Source: Streptomyces flavofungini (GTDB taxonomy: Bacteria > Actinomycetota > Actinomycetes > Streptomycetales > Streptomycetaceae). Taken from it: a stretch of 64,000 nt of DNA. The translations under genes and the position numbers were made by a program. Location: contig NZ_CP128846.1 in assembly GCF_030388665.1 (NCBI RefSeq), positions 4,476,501 to 4,540,500 on the forward strand, read 5' to 3'. How positions within the stretch are numbered: the stretch's first letter is position 1; each line of letters opens with the position of its first letter. Below the pieces are notes generated by a model. The model made no database searches and was not told where the DNA came from. It worked only from the letters and a program-made list of their open reading frames with translations. Shown here one piece after another: positions 24,878 to 34,037 of the stretch.

Positions 24878-27010
24878 CTAGACGCCGATGTCGCCGCCGT
24901 CCTTGCGCCACACCGACACGACCGCCGGGCGGACGATCTTGCCGGGGCCGTCGGGCCAGACGCTCGCGGGCTTCTCGACGGACGCGCCGTCGACCTCGCC
25001 CGGGTGCTGCACGGCCACCAGGACGCGGCGCTCCTGGACGAGGGGGCCGCAGGTCTCCGCGCCCTTCGGCATGGTGAGGAACTGCTTCAGCTCACCGCGC
25101 CGGTGGCCCTTCGTGGCGACGCCGAACAGGCCGTCGTGGGAGCCGAGCTTGTTGCCGTCGGTGGAGATCCACAGGTTGCCGTGCGGGTCGAAGGCCACGT
25201 TGTCGGGGCAGGAGATGGGGCTGACCTTGTCCTTCGGGAAGCCGGCGAAGTAGGTGGCCGGGTCGTCGGGGTCGCCCGCGACGAGGAAGAGGTTCCAGCA
25301 GAAGCGGGTGGACTCCGGGCGGTTGCGGGACTCCGTCAGTTCGAGGACCTGGCCGTGCTTGTTGAGGTTGCGCGGGTTGGCCTCGTCGGCGCCGGCCTTG
25401 CCGGGCTTGCCGCGGTCGGTGTTGTTCGTCAGGGCGACGTACACCTTGCCGGACTGCGGGGAGGGCTCGATGTCCTCGGGGCGGTCCATCTTCGTGGCGC
25501 CGACCTTGTCACCGGCGAGGCGCGTGAAGACGTACACCTCGTCGGCGGTCATGCCCTCGACGTGGCTGACGGCCTTGCCGCCCGCGTACGCGGTGGCCAG
25601 CGGGATCCACGTGCCGCTGCCGTCGAACTCGCCGTCGGACGGCAGCTCGCCCGTGCCGTCGATCTCCTTCGCCGGGGAGTCACCGGTGAACTTGGCGACG
25701 TACAGCGTGCCCTCGTCGAGCAGCGTCAGGTTGTGCTCGCGGGCCCAGCGGGAGTTGCCCTTCGCCATCCGCTTGCTGCCGACGAACTTGTAGACGTAGT
25801 CGAAGCGCTCGTCGTCGCCCATGTAGACGACCGGGCGGCCGTCTCTGGTCAGACGGGGCTCGGCGCCCTCGTGCTTGAAGCGGCCGAGCGCGGTGCGCTT
25901 GCGCGGGACCGAGTCGGGGTCGTACGGGTCCAGCTCGACGACCCAGCCGAAGCGGTTGGGCTCGTTGGGCTCCTTGGTGAGGTCGAAGCGGTCGTCGAAA
26001 CGCTCCCACTTGCGCTCGGACTCGCCGCCCGCGACGCCGTACCGCTTCAGGCGCGCGGCCTGCGTCGGGTCGGTGACCTTGTCGGCGTGCGCGAAGTACT
26101 GGTTGAAGTTCTCCTCGCCGTGCAGCGTCGTGCCCCACGGGGTGGTGCCGCCCGAGCAGTTGTTGAGCGTGCCGAGGACGGTGACGCCGCGCGGGTCGGC
26201 CTTCGTGCGGACCAGCTCGCTGCGGGCGGCGGGGCCGGTGAGGTGGAACTTGCTGGTGGTGGTGAGGCGCCGGTTGAGCTGGTGGCGCGGCACGGCGCGC
26301 AGGGCGCCGGTCCTGCGCTCGCCCTCGACCACGACCACGGACAGGCCGTGCGCGGCCCAGGCGATCTCGACCTGCTCGCGGGTGGGGTTCTTGGCGTCGT
26401 ACCCCTTGAACATCAGGATCTCGTCCGTGTACTCGTGGTTCGCCACGAGGACCTGACGGCCGTGGTGCTCCCCGTGCTTCTCCCCGCGCAGCGGCAGCAG
26501 GCTCAGGAAGTCGTTGTTGTAACCGAACTGGCCCGCCTGGGCCTTCGCGGTCTGCTTGTCCGCGTCGAACGCGGGGGCGCCGCGCAGGATGGGCTCGCCC
26601 CAGCGGATCACGACGTTCTGGCCGTAGCCGGTGGGGACGGTGACCGTGTCGGCGGTGTTCGGGGCGACGGGGGTGAAGCGGAGGCCGCGGGCCGCCTTCT
26701 TGCCTCTGCGTTTCGCCTCGGCGGCCGCGGCTTCTCCGGCGGCTGCCTGGGCCTCCGCGGCACCGGGGCCGAGGGCGAGGCCACCGGCGGCGCTCGCCGC
26801 GACCGTCACCACGGCCGCCGCGCGCATCATCGAACGGCGGCTCAGGGCGCCCGCTATGACGTCGCCCATGTACTCGTTTCCACTGGTGTTCGGCACCGGG
26901 TGGAAGCAGGCGTCGCCGCAGCGGAACCGGCACGTCATGGCCGAGCGGCCGCCGGAGCCGCCCGGGTGAGAGGTGATCAGGGGCAGCAGCTTGCGCACGG
27001 GGTCCTCCAT
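24878..27010 (-). CDS. PhoX-family alkaline phosphatase (DUF839), Tat-exported
   Basis: A 710-aa protein. An unusually long leader ends in a twin-arginine signal SRRSMMRAA (residues 57-65) followed by a hydrophobic stretch and AEA. The PhoX core contains GYNNDFLSLLPL, LVANHEYTDE, NNCSGGTTPWGTTLHGEENFN, a VVELDPYDP block, YMGDDERFDYVYKFV, VYVFTRLAGD, RPEDIEPSPQSGKVYVALTNN, and DNVAFDPHGNLWISTDG. These match the family that frees phosphate from organophosphates and needs Ca and Fe. A PHO box sits upstream (27099-27117), so PhoRP control under phosphate starvation is likely. Confidence 0.92.
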   Translation of the reverse strand: MEDPVRKLLPLITSHPGGSGGRSAMTCRFRCGDACFHPVPNTSGNEYMGDVIAGALSRRSMMRAAAVVTVAASAAGGLALGPGAAEAQAAAGEAAAAEAKRRGKKAARGLRFTPVAPNTADTVTVPTGYGQNVVIRWGEPILRGAPAFDADKQTAKAQAGQFGYNNDFLSLLPLRGEKHGEHHGRQVLVANHEYTDEILMFKGYDAKNPTREQVEIAWAAHGLSVVVVEGERRTGALRAVPRHQLNRRLTTTSKFHLTGPAARSELVRTKADPRGVTVLGTLNNCSGGTTPWGTTLHGEENFNQYFAHADKVTDPTQAARLKRYGVAGGESERKWERFDDRFDLTKEPNEPNRFGWVVELDPYDPDSVPRKRTALGRFKHEGAEPRLTRDGRPVVYMGDDERFDYVYKFVGSKRMAKGNSRWAREHNLTLLDEGTLYVAKFTGDSPAKEIDGTGELPSDGEFDGSGTWIPLATAYAGGKAVSHVEGMTADEVYVFTRLAGDKVGATKMDRPEDIEPSPQSGKVYVALTNNTDRGKPGKAGADEANPRNLNKHGQVLELTESRNRPESTRFCWNLFLVAGDPDDPATYFAGFPKDKVSPISCPDNVAFDPHGNLWISTDGNKLGSHDGLFGVATKGHRRGELKQFLTMPKGAETCGPLVQERRVLVAVQHPGEVDGASVEKPASVWPDGPGKIVRPAVVSVWRKDGGDIGV

Positions 27011-27062
27011 GAGTGGCCGGTTGACGGCGCTCTGGCTTCTTTTTGCCGGTGATTCCGGCTGG

Positions 27063-27117
27063 AGGCTAGAGGCGGCGGCCAGCCCCTCGGAGGACTGCGG
27101 GTGAACGGCGGGTGAAT
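27063..27117 (-). promoter_or_regulatory. PHO box and promoter of the PhoX gene
   Basis: On the minus strand two direct repeats, ATTCACCCGCC and GTTCACCCGCA, lie 11 bases apart (27099-27117). This fits the GTTCACC direct-repeat unit of Streptomyces PhoP sites, including the 11-base period. A TAGCCT that could serve as -10 is at 27063-27068. The -35 region has no consensus and would be covered by the PHO box, as expected for an activator-dependent promoter. The same box also lies 111 bases upstream of the vWA gene on the other strand. Confidence 0.75.
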
Positions 27118-27227
27118 CCGTGTCAGGTCCGGCCCGTCTGCTCCCCCCGAGCGGTGGCCGCTAACCTTACGTGTCCCTCATGGCCAGGGGCCGGCTGCGG
27201 GAACAAGTCATGCGAAGGGTTGCGCAC

Positions 27228-28733
27228 ATGGGCATTCTGGGACGTCTGCGAGCCGTCTTCCGACGGTCTTCTTCCTCTGCGGTGGCCGAGGGGGCCTCTA
27301 CGGTGCCCGAGGACGCCTCGGCGTCGGCCTCTGCGGTACGCGAGGACGCCTCCACGTCGGCCTCTGCGGTACGCGAGGACGCCTCCACGTCGGCCCCGGC
27401 GGAGTCCGGGGAGGGCTCGGCCGCGCCCGCGGGGGCCTCCGGGGTGGGCTCTTCGGCGGCGGCTCCCTCGGGGGCGGGTACGCCGGAGGCCGCGCCTCGG
27501 TCGGCCGTCTCCAGGCGTTCGCCCGCGGAGGCGCTGGTGGCTGAGGCTTTCGACAACGTGACGGTGCGTGTCCCGGCCCGCCGATCCGCGGCGGACGACT
27601 CCCACCCGCCCACCCGTGACCCCGAGCATCAGGGTGACCCCACGGCAACCGCCCCGGACCCCACCGCAGCCGCCGAGGCCCCCACAGCCCCGGCGGCTCC
27701 CGAGGCCACCCCGGCCCTCGCGGAACCCGAAGCCCCGGCCGCTTCGGAAGCCACCGCCCCGACGGAGCCCGCTCCCCAGGCCGAGCCCATCACCCCGGAG
27801 CCCACCGTCCCGGCTGCCCGACAGGCCCCCGCCTCGTCCGAGCAGCCCACCACCTCGACGCAGCCGGAAACCTCTGCCCCGGCCCCGGTGGAGGCCACCC
27901 CGGCCAAGGCGGAGCCCGCCGCCCCGGCCGAGCCGGACCTCGCCGTCGAGCCCGAGGCCGAGCCCGAGCCCGCCCCGAAGCCCGAGGTCGCTCCGGCGCC
28001 CGAGCCCGAGCCCGCCCCGGCGCAGCCGGAAGCCGCCGGCCCGGCCCCGGTGGAGCCCGCCCCGGCCAAAGCCGGCCCCGCCCTCACCCCGGCCAGGGTG
28101 AAGGCGACCGCCCCCGCCCTCGCCACCGCGTACCGTGCCGCGGGCGCCGCCCTGCGCAAGCGTGAGCTGACCGGCACCCGGGCCCGCGTCTACCTCGTGC
28201 TCGACCGCTCCGGCTCCATGCGTCCGTACTACAAGGACGGCTCCGCCCAGAACCTCGCCGACCAGGCCCTGGCCCTCGCCGCCCACACGGACCCCGCCGC
28301 CACCGTCCACCTCGTCTTCTTCTCCACGGACATCGACGGCACCGCCGACCTCACCCTGCCCGCCCACGAGAACCGCGTGGACGAACTGCACGCCGCCGCT
28401 GGACGCATGGGCCGCACCAGCTACCACCGCGCCATCGAGGAGGTCGTCGCCCACTACGAGAAGTCGGACCACGTCGGCGAACCCGCCCTGGTGATCTTCC
28501 AGACCGACGGCGCCCCGGACACCAAGGGCCCCGCGACCCAGGCCCTGGCGGACGCCGCCCGCCATCCCCTGTTCTTCTCGTTCGTCGCGTTCGGCGACAA
28601 GGACGCCAAGGCCTTCGACTACCTCCGCAGGCTGAAGGCGGACAACGCCGCGCACTTCCTCACGGGCCCCGACCCGAGGGAACTGACCGACAAGGAGCTG
28701 TACGAGGGCGTGCTCGCGTCCTGGCGCCCGTAA
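27228..28733 (+). CDS. vWA (TerF-like) domain protein with long disordered N-terminal half
   Basis: A 501-aa protein. Residues ~20-60 contain two and a half copies of an 11-residue repeat (EDASxSASAVR), followed by ~200 residues rich in Pro, Ala, Glu and Thr, presumably disordered. The C-terminal vWA domain has the metal-ion site DRSGSM (Asp326-Ser330), a MIDAS Thr in GRTSYHRA, and FQTDGAPD. The surrounding motifs ([29 protein letters not shown]) match the vWA domain of TerF in Ter stress systems. No terD genes are nearby. ATG 27228 is chosen with GAAGGG upstream, over the longer frame from 27171. Confidence 0.85.
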   Translation: MGILGRLRAVFRRSSSSAVAEGASTVPEDASASASAVREDASTSASAVREDASTSAPAESGEGSAAPAGASGVGSSAAAPSGAGTPEAAPRSAVSRRSPAEALVAEAFDNVTVRVPARRSAADDSHPPTRDPEHQGDPTATAPDPTAAAEAPTAPAAPEATPALAEPEAPAASEATAPTEPAPQAEPITPEPTVPAARQAPASSEQPTTSTQPETSAPAPVEATPAKAEPAAPAEPDLAVEPEAEPEPAPKPEVAPAPEPEPAPAQPEAAGPAPVEPAPAKAGPALTPARVKATAPALATAYRAAGAALRKRELTGTRARVYLVLDRSGSMRPYYKDGSAQNLADQALALAAHTDPAATVHLVFFSTDIDGTADLTLPAHENRVDELHAAAGRMGRTSYHRAIEEVVAHYEKSDHVGEPALVIFQTDGAPDTKGPATQALADAARHPLFFSFVAFGDKDAKAFDYLRRLKADNAAHFLTGPDPRELTDKELYEGVLASWRP

Positions 28734-28839
28734 CACACAACCGTTCCAGTACCACCGAGTCCGTGGCATCAACTCCCCCTCTTACGTATCGTGTTGACGT
28801 TTTCCACGCGAGTAGAGCGAGGGCGAGGGGGAGCGCGGC

Positions 28840-29157
28840 ATGACTGATGACGGACATCCCGGCAGCGGCGAGTGGCTCGACCTAGCCGACGCCCTCGACC
28901 TGCTCCGAGGGCAGATCGGCGAGGCCCAGCGCCGGGCCCGCACCGCCGACGTGCGGTTCGACGTCGAGGCGATCACCGTCGACTTCGAGGTCGAGCTGGG
29001 GCGTGCCCGCGAGGGCTCCGGCGGCCTGCGCTTCGGGGTCGTCCAGGGCGACGGGCGGCGGGAGAACACGCGCCGCGCCACCCAGCGGGTCAGCCTGACC
29101 CTCAAGCCCCGCACCGCCGCGCGCGGCGACGTGTCCATCGGTGATGCCGGCCCCTGA
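28840..29157 (+). CDS. Trypco2 (trypsin-co-occurring domain 2) protein
   Basis: A 105-aa single-domain protein. Residues 12-95 fit the trypco2 family: an LDLADALDLLRGQIGEAQRR helix, then beta strands VRFDVEAITVDFEVEL and LRFGVVQG, and RRATQRVSLTLKP near the end. These domains are known by their genomic linkage to trypsin-like peptidases, often fused to STAND NTPases, and the next gene here encodes exactly that. It probably acts as an adaptor or effector-associated partner. An AT-rich stretch with TTGACG (28794) in the 106-base gap upstream suggests a separate promoter from the vWA gene. Confidence 0.8.
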   Translation: MTDDGHPGSGEWLDLADALDLLRGQIGEAQRRARTADVRFDVEAITVDFEVELGRAREGSGGLRFGVVQGDGRRENTRRATQRVSLTLKPRTAARGDVSIGDAGP

Positions 29158-29217
29158 CCCGGTACCGGCCGGGGGTCGGCCGAGGCGTCCCGGCAACACG
29201 TCCGCGGAGGTGGTGAC

Positions 29218-32200
29218 TTGGAGCAGGACCGCGTCGTACGCGTCGTGACGCGCGGGCGGCCGCACCCGGACGGCGGCCGGTCCGGCCGCTTCCCCGAGAC
29301 CGAGACCGACCCCGGCCCCGACCCCGCCGTCGTCTCCGGCACCGGCTACCTCATAGCCCCCCGCCTCGTCCTCACCGCCGCCCACCTCCTGCCGCCCGGC
29401 GGCGCCAAGCCGTCCGTCCTCCTGCCGGGCGGGGACAAGCCCTACGCCGCCGCGGTCCGCTGGCGCCGGGACGTGACCGCGGAGGGCGGTGTGCTCGACG
29501 CCGCGCTGGTGGAGATCCGGGACGCGCACTGGCAGCCGCCGGACTCCTTCCAGGACCGGGTGGGGCGCCGCCCGCAGCGCTGGGGGCGGCTCGTCACCCA
29601 CAACCTGGGTCAGCCCGTCTGCTGTCACGGGTTTCCCCGGATGCAGCGCGAGGCGGCGGGCCTTCCCGGCGGCGGTGGTACCGCGGTCATGGAGCAGATC
29701 TCCGCTCGGATCAATCCGCTCACGGGGTATCCGGCCCGGCGCTACGAACTCGTCGGACCCGTCGGGGTGTTCGGGACCGGGCGCGACCTGGACTCGCCCT
29801 GGGCCGGGATGTCAGGCGCCGCCGTGTTCACCGCCGAGCCCACCGGCGTGGCGCACGAACTGCGGCCGGGCGACCTGCTGTTGGGGGTCGTACGGGCGGA
29901 CCGGCAGGCCGGGTCCGGGGTGCGGCTGAGCGTGACCCGGGCGGAGGACCTGCTGGCGGACCATGTGTTCCGGGCGGTCGTGGAGGAGCACAGCGGGCTG
30001 CCGCCGGAGCTGGAGGCCGCCGAACTCGCGGGGCTGATCGCGCCCGTACGGGTGCTGCGGGAGCTGCGGTCGCCGCTGATGGTGCTGCGCGCGGACGTGG
30101 AGGCCGTGTCGTTCCGTGGGCGCGAGAAGGAGTTGCGGGAGCTGCGGAACTGGTGCGTGGAGTCCGACGCGGCGCACCAGGTCGGCACGCTGGTCGGCAC
30201 GGGCGGGCAGGGCAAGTCGCGGCTCGCCAGGGAGCTGTCCGCGCGGCTGCGCGCCGACGGGTGGGTGGCGGGGCGGCTGCGGCACGAGGTGCTCTACGGC
30301 GACAGCGCCCGCCTGGAGCAGCGGTTGCGGCCGCTGATGGACGTACGCCATCCGACGCTGGTCGTCGTCGACTACGCGGAGACCCGGCCGGACCTGGTGC
30401 GCGCGCTCGCCGCGCTGGCCGACGACGCCAGGGACCGGTTCCGGATCCTGCTGCTGGCCCGGTCCATGGGGACGTGGCTGACCTCGGCCCTCGGCCGTCC
30501 CGGGCGCAGGCCGGGTGCGGCGGCGGGGCTCGGGGCGGCCGGGAGCGGGCCCGGGGTCCTCGGTGTGCGCGGGGTGCCGGACTTCAGCCTGCGGCCGCTG
30601 TACACGACGCAGGGCCCGGCCGCGGAGGCGTTCCGGCTCGCGGTCGCCGATCTGGCGCGGGTGCTGCGGCTCGTACCGGGATACGGCGAGGTGAACTGGC
30701 CGTCGATCGCCGCCGAGGTGCAGCCGCCGGTCCTCCAGGACGGGCACGAGAGCCCACTGTCGCTGCACATGCGGGCGCTGGAGGCGCTGCTGCGCAAGGG
30801 GCTTCCCGGGAGCGGGGAGCCGGGGGCGCCCGAGCACGGGCTCCTTGAGCAGGCCCTGTTGGAGCAGGAGGCGGGGTACTGGGCCAGCGCCGCCGTCTCC
30901 GCCGGGCTCGGGGACGCCAACGGCACCGGCCCGCTGCTGCGCCGTGCCGTCGCCGCCGCCACCCTGTGCGGCGCCGCGGGCCGCGACGAGGCGCGCGCGA
31001 CCCTGGCGCGGCTGCCGCACGCGGGCCCCGTGCCGGTGGACGAACTGGACGAGTGGCTGCGCCGCCTCTACCCCGCGGCGCAGGACCGGCACTGGGGCGG
31101 CCTGCACCCGGACCGGGTCGCCGAGTACCAGGCGTCCCAGGAGGTCGCCGACGACCCGGAGCTGCTGATCGCGCTGCTCACCGGGGCGTCCGACGAGCAG
31201 TGGACGACGGCCTTCACCGTGCTGACCCGGTCGGTGATCACGCACACCAACGAGGGGCGCCCCGAGCGAGCGCGCACCGTGCTCGGCCTGCTCGGCCGCG
31301 CCCTGGACGAGGTGCCGGTGAGCACGGCGGCGCTGCGGGCGTGCCTGGACACGCTGCCGCGCCAGTCCCATGTCCTCACGCGGTTCGCGGTGCGCGTCGC
31401 CGAGCAGCTGGTGGGGAGCTACGCGAGCGCCCCCGGGACCGGCACCGCGGGCGGCCCCGGCGGCCCCAGTGACGTCGAACGCGCCCGCGACCAGCACCAC
31501 TTGGCGCGCTGCCTCGGTGAACTCGCCCGCTGGGAGGAGGCCCTGCAGGCCGCGCAGAGCGCCCTCGGCCTGCGGCGGCGGCTCACGGAGGCGGACCCCC
31601 GTACGCACGAGGCGGACCTCGCGGCCACGTACGACCTGTGCGCCTGGTGCCTGGCCGGGATCGAGGAGCTGGAGCGGGCGCACCAGCTCATCGGGCGCGC
31701 CCTCGCCATCCAGCGGCGCCTGGACCGGGACCGGCCCGAGCGGTACCGCAGCGCTCTGGTCGAGTTCCTGCGCACGGCCGCCGCCATCGAGTGGCGGCGC
31801 GGCGACCGCGAGGGCTCCAACCGGCACAGCGACGAGGCCGCCGACCTCAGCCGCTGGCTGCAGAGCACCCAGCCCGGCGAGCACCTCAACCTGCTCATCG
31901 GCTCCCTGAACGGGCAGAGCATCGGCTACTGGAACGACGGCCGCTACACGGAGGCGACCCGCGTCACCGCCGAGTCCCTGCGCATCCTCGACGAGCAGGT
32001 CGCCGTCAACCGGGACGCGTACGCGCCGTTCCTCGCCGAGGCCCTCCTCTCCCAGGCCCTCAACTTCGACCAGGCGGGCCGCTACGAGGAGGCCGTCGAC
32101 CTGGCGCGCCGCTCCGTCGACCTGCGCCGCTCCCTGGCCGCCGACCTGCCCGACCGGCACGGCTTCGCGCTCGGGGAGGCGCTGCACAACCTCGCGTGGA

Positions 32201-33591
32201 TCGAGTACGACGCGGGGCGGCGGGAGTCGGCCGTCCGCTGGATGCGGGAGGCCGTCGAGGTGCGCGGGTCGCTCGACGCGCACACGCCGCGCTTCCGGCA
32301 CGCCCGCGACCACAGCAGGTCCCTGCACGCGCTCGCCGACATGCTCGCCGAGCAGGACGCCGGCCTCGACGAGGCGGTGACCGCCCTGGAGCGGGCCCTG
32401 GACATCCGCCGCCACCCGGGCCCGCACGGCGTCAATCCGAACGTCGCCGTCGCCGACACCCTCATCGACCTCGGCCGCCTGCGGCGACGGCGCGGCCAGC
32501 TGCCCGCCGCGGACCGCGACGCCGAGCTGGCCGGGGCGGTGCGGGACCTCCAGGAGTGCGTGGCGCTGCGCCGCGACCTGGCCGCCGAGGACCCGGCGGA
32601 GCACCGGGGCGACCTGTGCGACGCCCTGCTCGCCCTCGCCGGCGTCTACGAACTCGCGGGCAAGGACGTCGCCCACCGGGTGCTGCTGCGCGAGGCCCTG
32701 CCCGTCGCGCGCGCCCTCGCCGCCGCCGACGAGGCCTGGCGGCCCGACCTGGCCGCGTGCCTGTCGGACCTGGCCTGGGAGTACGTGTGGACGCGGCGCG
32801 CCCCCGAGGGCCTGGACCTCCTGACGGAGGCCGTCGCGGTCCTGGACGCGCTGCCCGCCGGGCGCCGCGAGGCCCTGGCGGCCGCCCTCGGCAGCCATCT
32901 GGTGCGGCTGCGCATGGCCCAGACGGAGCTGGGGCTGCACACGGCGGCGGCGGGCACGGCGGAGCGGATCGTGGCGGAGCTGCGGAGCAGGGAGGCGCGG
33001 CGGCTCGCGGAGGAGCGGTCGGCCGCGGAGGAGTGGCGCCGGGCGGAGCAGCTGCGGCGGGCCGAAGGGACTCCCCCGGGCGCCCCCGACGTCCCCGAGC
33101 CCGTCCCGGGCCACTCCCTCGCCCCGTCCCTCGGCGCGGCGCTGGTCGCGCTCGGCCTCGCGTACGCCCGCACCGGCCGGCACGCCGACGCCCTCCGGCA
33201 GGCCGCGGACGGCATGGCGCTCGTCCGTGCGCACGCGGCCGGGGAGTCGACGGCCTGGCTGGCCGAGGCCCTGGGCACGCACGCCCGGACGTTCCTGGTG
33301 TGCGCCCGCGCCACCGGCCGCCGAGGCGCCGCCGAGGCCGCCCTCGCTCCGGCACGTGAGGCGGTGGACCTGCTGCGCCGGGCGTGGCTCACCGACCAGG
33401 AGACGCACGCGCTCGGCCTGCGGGACGCGGTGCTCTGCCTCGCCGACGTCTACGCCCAGCTGGGCCGCGAGGACGAGGCCCGCTACGTACGGGGACACCT
33501 GGCGGCCCCGCCACGGCCCCGCGCCCCGGAGTCCCACACCTCACGAAACCGAATGTCCCGGACATCCCAGACAGGAGTCACCGCCCCATGA
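29218..33591 (+). CDS. Trypsin-like protease / STAND NTPase / TPR fusion protein
   Basis: A 1457-aa three-part protein. (1) Trypsin-fold domain, residues ~35-225: the triad can be read as His56 (VLTAAHLL), Asp94 (LDAALVEI) and Ser199 (GMSGAAVF). (2) NTPase domain, ~285-560: Walker A VGTGGQGKSRL (327-334) and Walker B LVVVDYAE (Asp385), typical of STAND/NACHT-like ATPases. (3) Tetratricopeptide-like helical repeats from ~740 to 1450. This architecture fits proteolytic conflict or antiphage proteins in which TPRs sense, the NTPase oligomerises and the protease acts. Start is TTG 29218, with GGAGG eight bases upstream. Its stop overlaps the start of the DUF4913 gene. The substrate is unknown. 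Confidence 0.9.
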   Translation: MEQDRVVRVVTRGRPHPDGGRSGRFPETETDPGPDPAVVSGTGYLIAPRLVLTAAHLLPPGGAKPSVLLPGGDKPYAAAVRWRRDVTAEGGVLDAALVEIRDAHWQPPDSFQDRVGRRPQRWGRLVTHNLGQPVCCHGFPRMQREAAGLPGGGGTAVMEQISARINPLTGYPARRYELVGPVGVFGTGRDLDSPWAGMSGAAVFTAEPTGVAHELRPGDLLLGVVRADRQAGSGVRLSVTRAEDLLADHVFRAVVEEHSGLPPELEAAELAGLIAPVRVLRELRSPLMVLRADVEAVSFRGREKELRELRNWCVESDAAHQVGTLVGTGGQGKSRLARELSARLRADGWVAGRLRHEVLYGDSARLEQRLRPLMDVRHPTLVVVDYAETRPDLVRALAALADDARDRFRILLLARSMGTWLTSALGRPGRRPGAAAGLGAAGSGPGVLGVRGVPDFSLRPLYTTQGPAAEAFRLAVADLARVLRLVPGYGEVNWPSIAAEVQPPVLQDGHESPLSLHMRALEALLRKGLPGSGEPGAPEHGLLEQALLEQEAGYWASAAVSAGLGDANGTGPLLRRAVAAATLCGAAGRDEARATLARLPHAGPVPVDELDEWLRRLYPAAQDRHWGGLHPDRVAEYQASQEVADDPELLIALLTGASDEQWTTAFTVLTRSVITHTNEGRPERARTVLGLLGRALDEVPVSTAALRACLDTLPRQSHVLTRFAVRVAEQLVGSYASAPGTGTAGGPGGPSDVERARDQHHLARCLGELARWEEALQAAQSALGLRRRLTEADPRTHEADLAATYDLCAWCLAGIEELERAHQLIGRALAIQRRLDRDRPERYRSALVEFLRTAAAIEWRRGDREGSNRHSDEAADLSRWLQSTQPGEHLNLLIGSLNGQSIGYWNDGRYTEATRVTAESLRILDEQVAVNRDAYAPFLAEALLSQALNFDQAGRYEEAVDLARRSVDLRRSLAADLPDRHGFALGEALHNLAWIEYDAGRRESAVRWMREAVEVRGSLDAHTPRFRHARDHSRSLHALADMLAEQDAGLDEAVTALERALDIRRHPGPHGVNPNVAVADTLIDLGRLRRRRGQLPAADRDAELAGAVRDLQECVALRRDLAAEDPAEHRGDLCDALLALAGVYELAGKDVAHRVLLREALPVARALAAADEAWRPDLAACLSDLAWEYVWTRRAPEGLDLLTEAVAVLDALPAGRREALAAALGSHLVRLRMAQTELGLHTAAAGTAERIVAELRSREARRLAEERSAAEEWRRAEQLRRAEGTPPGAPDVPEPVPGHSLAPSLGAALVALGLAYARTGRHADALRQAADGMALVRAHAAGESTAWLAEALGTHARTFLVCARATGRRGAAEAALAPAREAVDLLRRAWLTDQETHALGLRDAVLCLADVYAQLGREDEARYVRGHLAAPPRPRAPESHTSRNRMSRTSQTGVTAP

Positions 33592-34004
33592 CCACGGACC
33601 GGGCCCAGCTGATCGACGAGGAGCAGCGCGCGCCGCTGGCGTTCAGCAGTCTGCCGAAGTTCGTCTCCGACTACCTCGCGCTGATCATCCAGCGCCGCAC
33701 GGACGACGGCAGTCACCTCTGGTGTCCGTCCTGGTGGGCGCACCCGGAGGCGATCGCCAGGCTCGCCGCGCTGTGGCGCGCCTTCGAGTACCTGCGGTCC
33801 GATCCGGCGCTCGGCCTGTCCAACTGGTGGCTGCACCACGCCGACCCCCACCTCGCGGTGCTGCTCAGTCCGACCGGTCCTTTCCACGCCTGCGCGCAGG
33901 GGCACCGGGCGGGCGACGAGCGGCTGCCCCTGGACCGGATGCCCGCGGGCCTGATGGACGACCCGGTGTTCACGGTCCTGGTGGGCGACCCCTTCGCCAT
34001 GTGA
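33588..34004 (+). CDS. DUF4913 family protein
   Basis: A 138-aa protein. The family pattern is clear: LPKFVSDYLALIIQRR, HLWCPSWWAHPEAIARLAALWRAFEYLR, and LSNWWLHHADPHLAVLLSPTGPFHAC, ending in FTVLVGDPFAM. DUF4913 proteins are best known from actinobacterial mobile elements and conjugation loci; their biochemical role is unknown. Here the ATG overlaps the stop of the trypsin-STAND gene (ATGA), with AGGAG upstream, so the two products are made together and may act together. Confidence 0.85.
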   Translation: MTTDRAQLIDEEQRAPLAFSSLPKFVSDYLALIIQRRTDDGSHLWCPSWWAHPEAIARLAALWRAFEYLRSDPALGLSNWWLHHADPHLAVLLSPTGPFHACAQGHRAGDERLPLDRMPAGLMDDPVFTVLVGDPFAM

Positions 34005-34037
34005 GTGGATCTTCATTGGGCCGTTAGGATTTCGACC

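Noticed and set aside
24827..27052. 741-codon plus-strand frame over phoX
   Set aside because: It is the antisense shadow of a well-conserved PhoX phosphatase with a Tat signal.
27228..28733. Tellurite-resistance (ter) operon
   Set aside because: Only the vWA domain resembles TerF; no terB/C/D/Z genes are adjacent.
29812..33537. 1241-codon antisense frame over the trypsin-STAND gene
   Set aside because: Composition lacks protein-like features and the plus-strand frame has clear domains, coupling and ribosome-binding sites.
33588..34004. Integrated plasmid or ICE suggested by DUF4913
   Set aside because: No integrase, Rep, Tra or attachment site is visible, and the gene is flanked by metG and coupled to the STAND gene.
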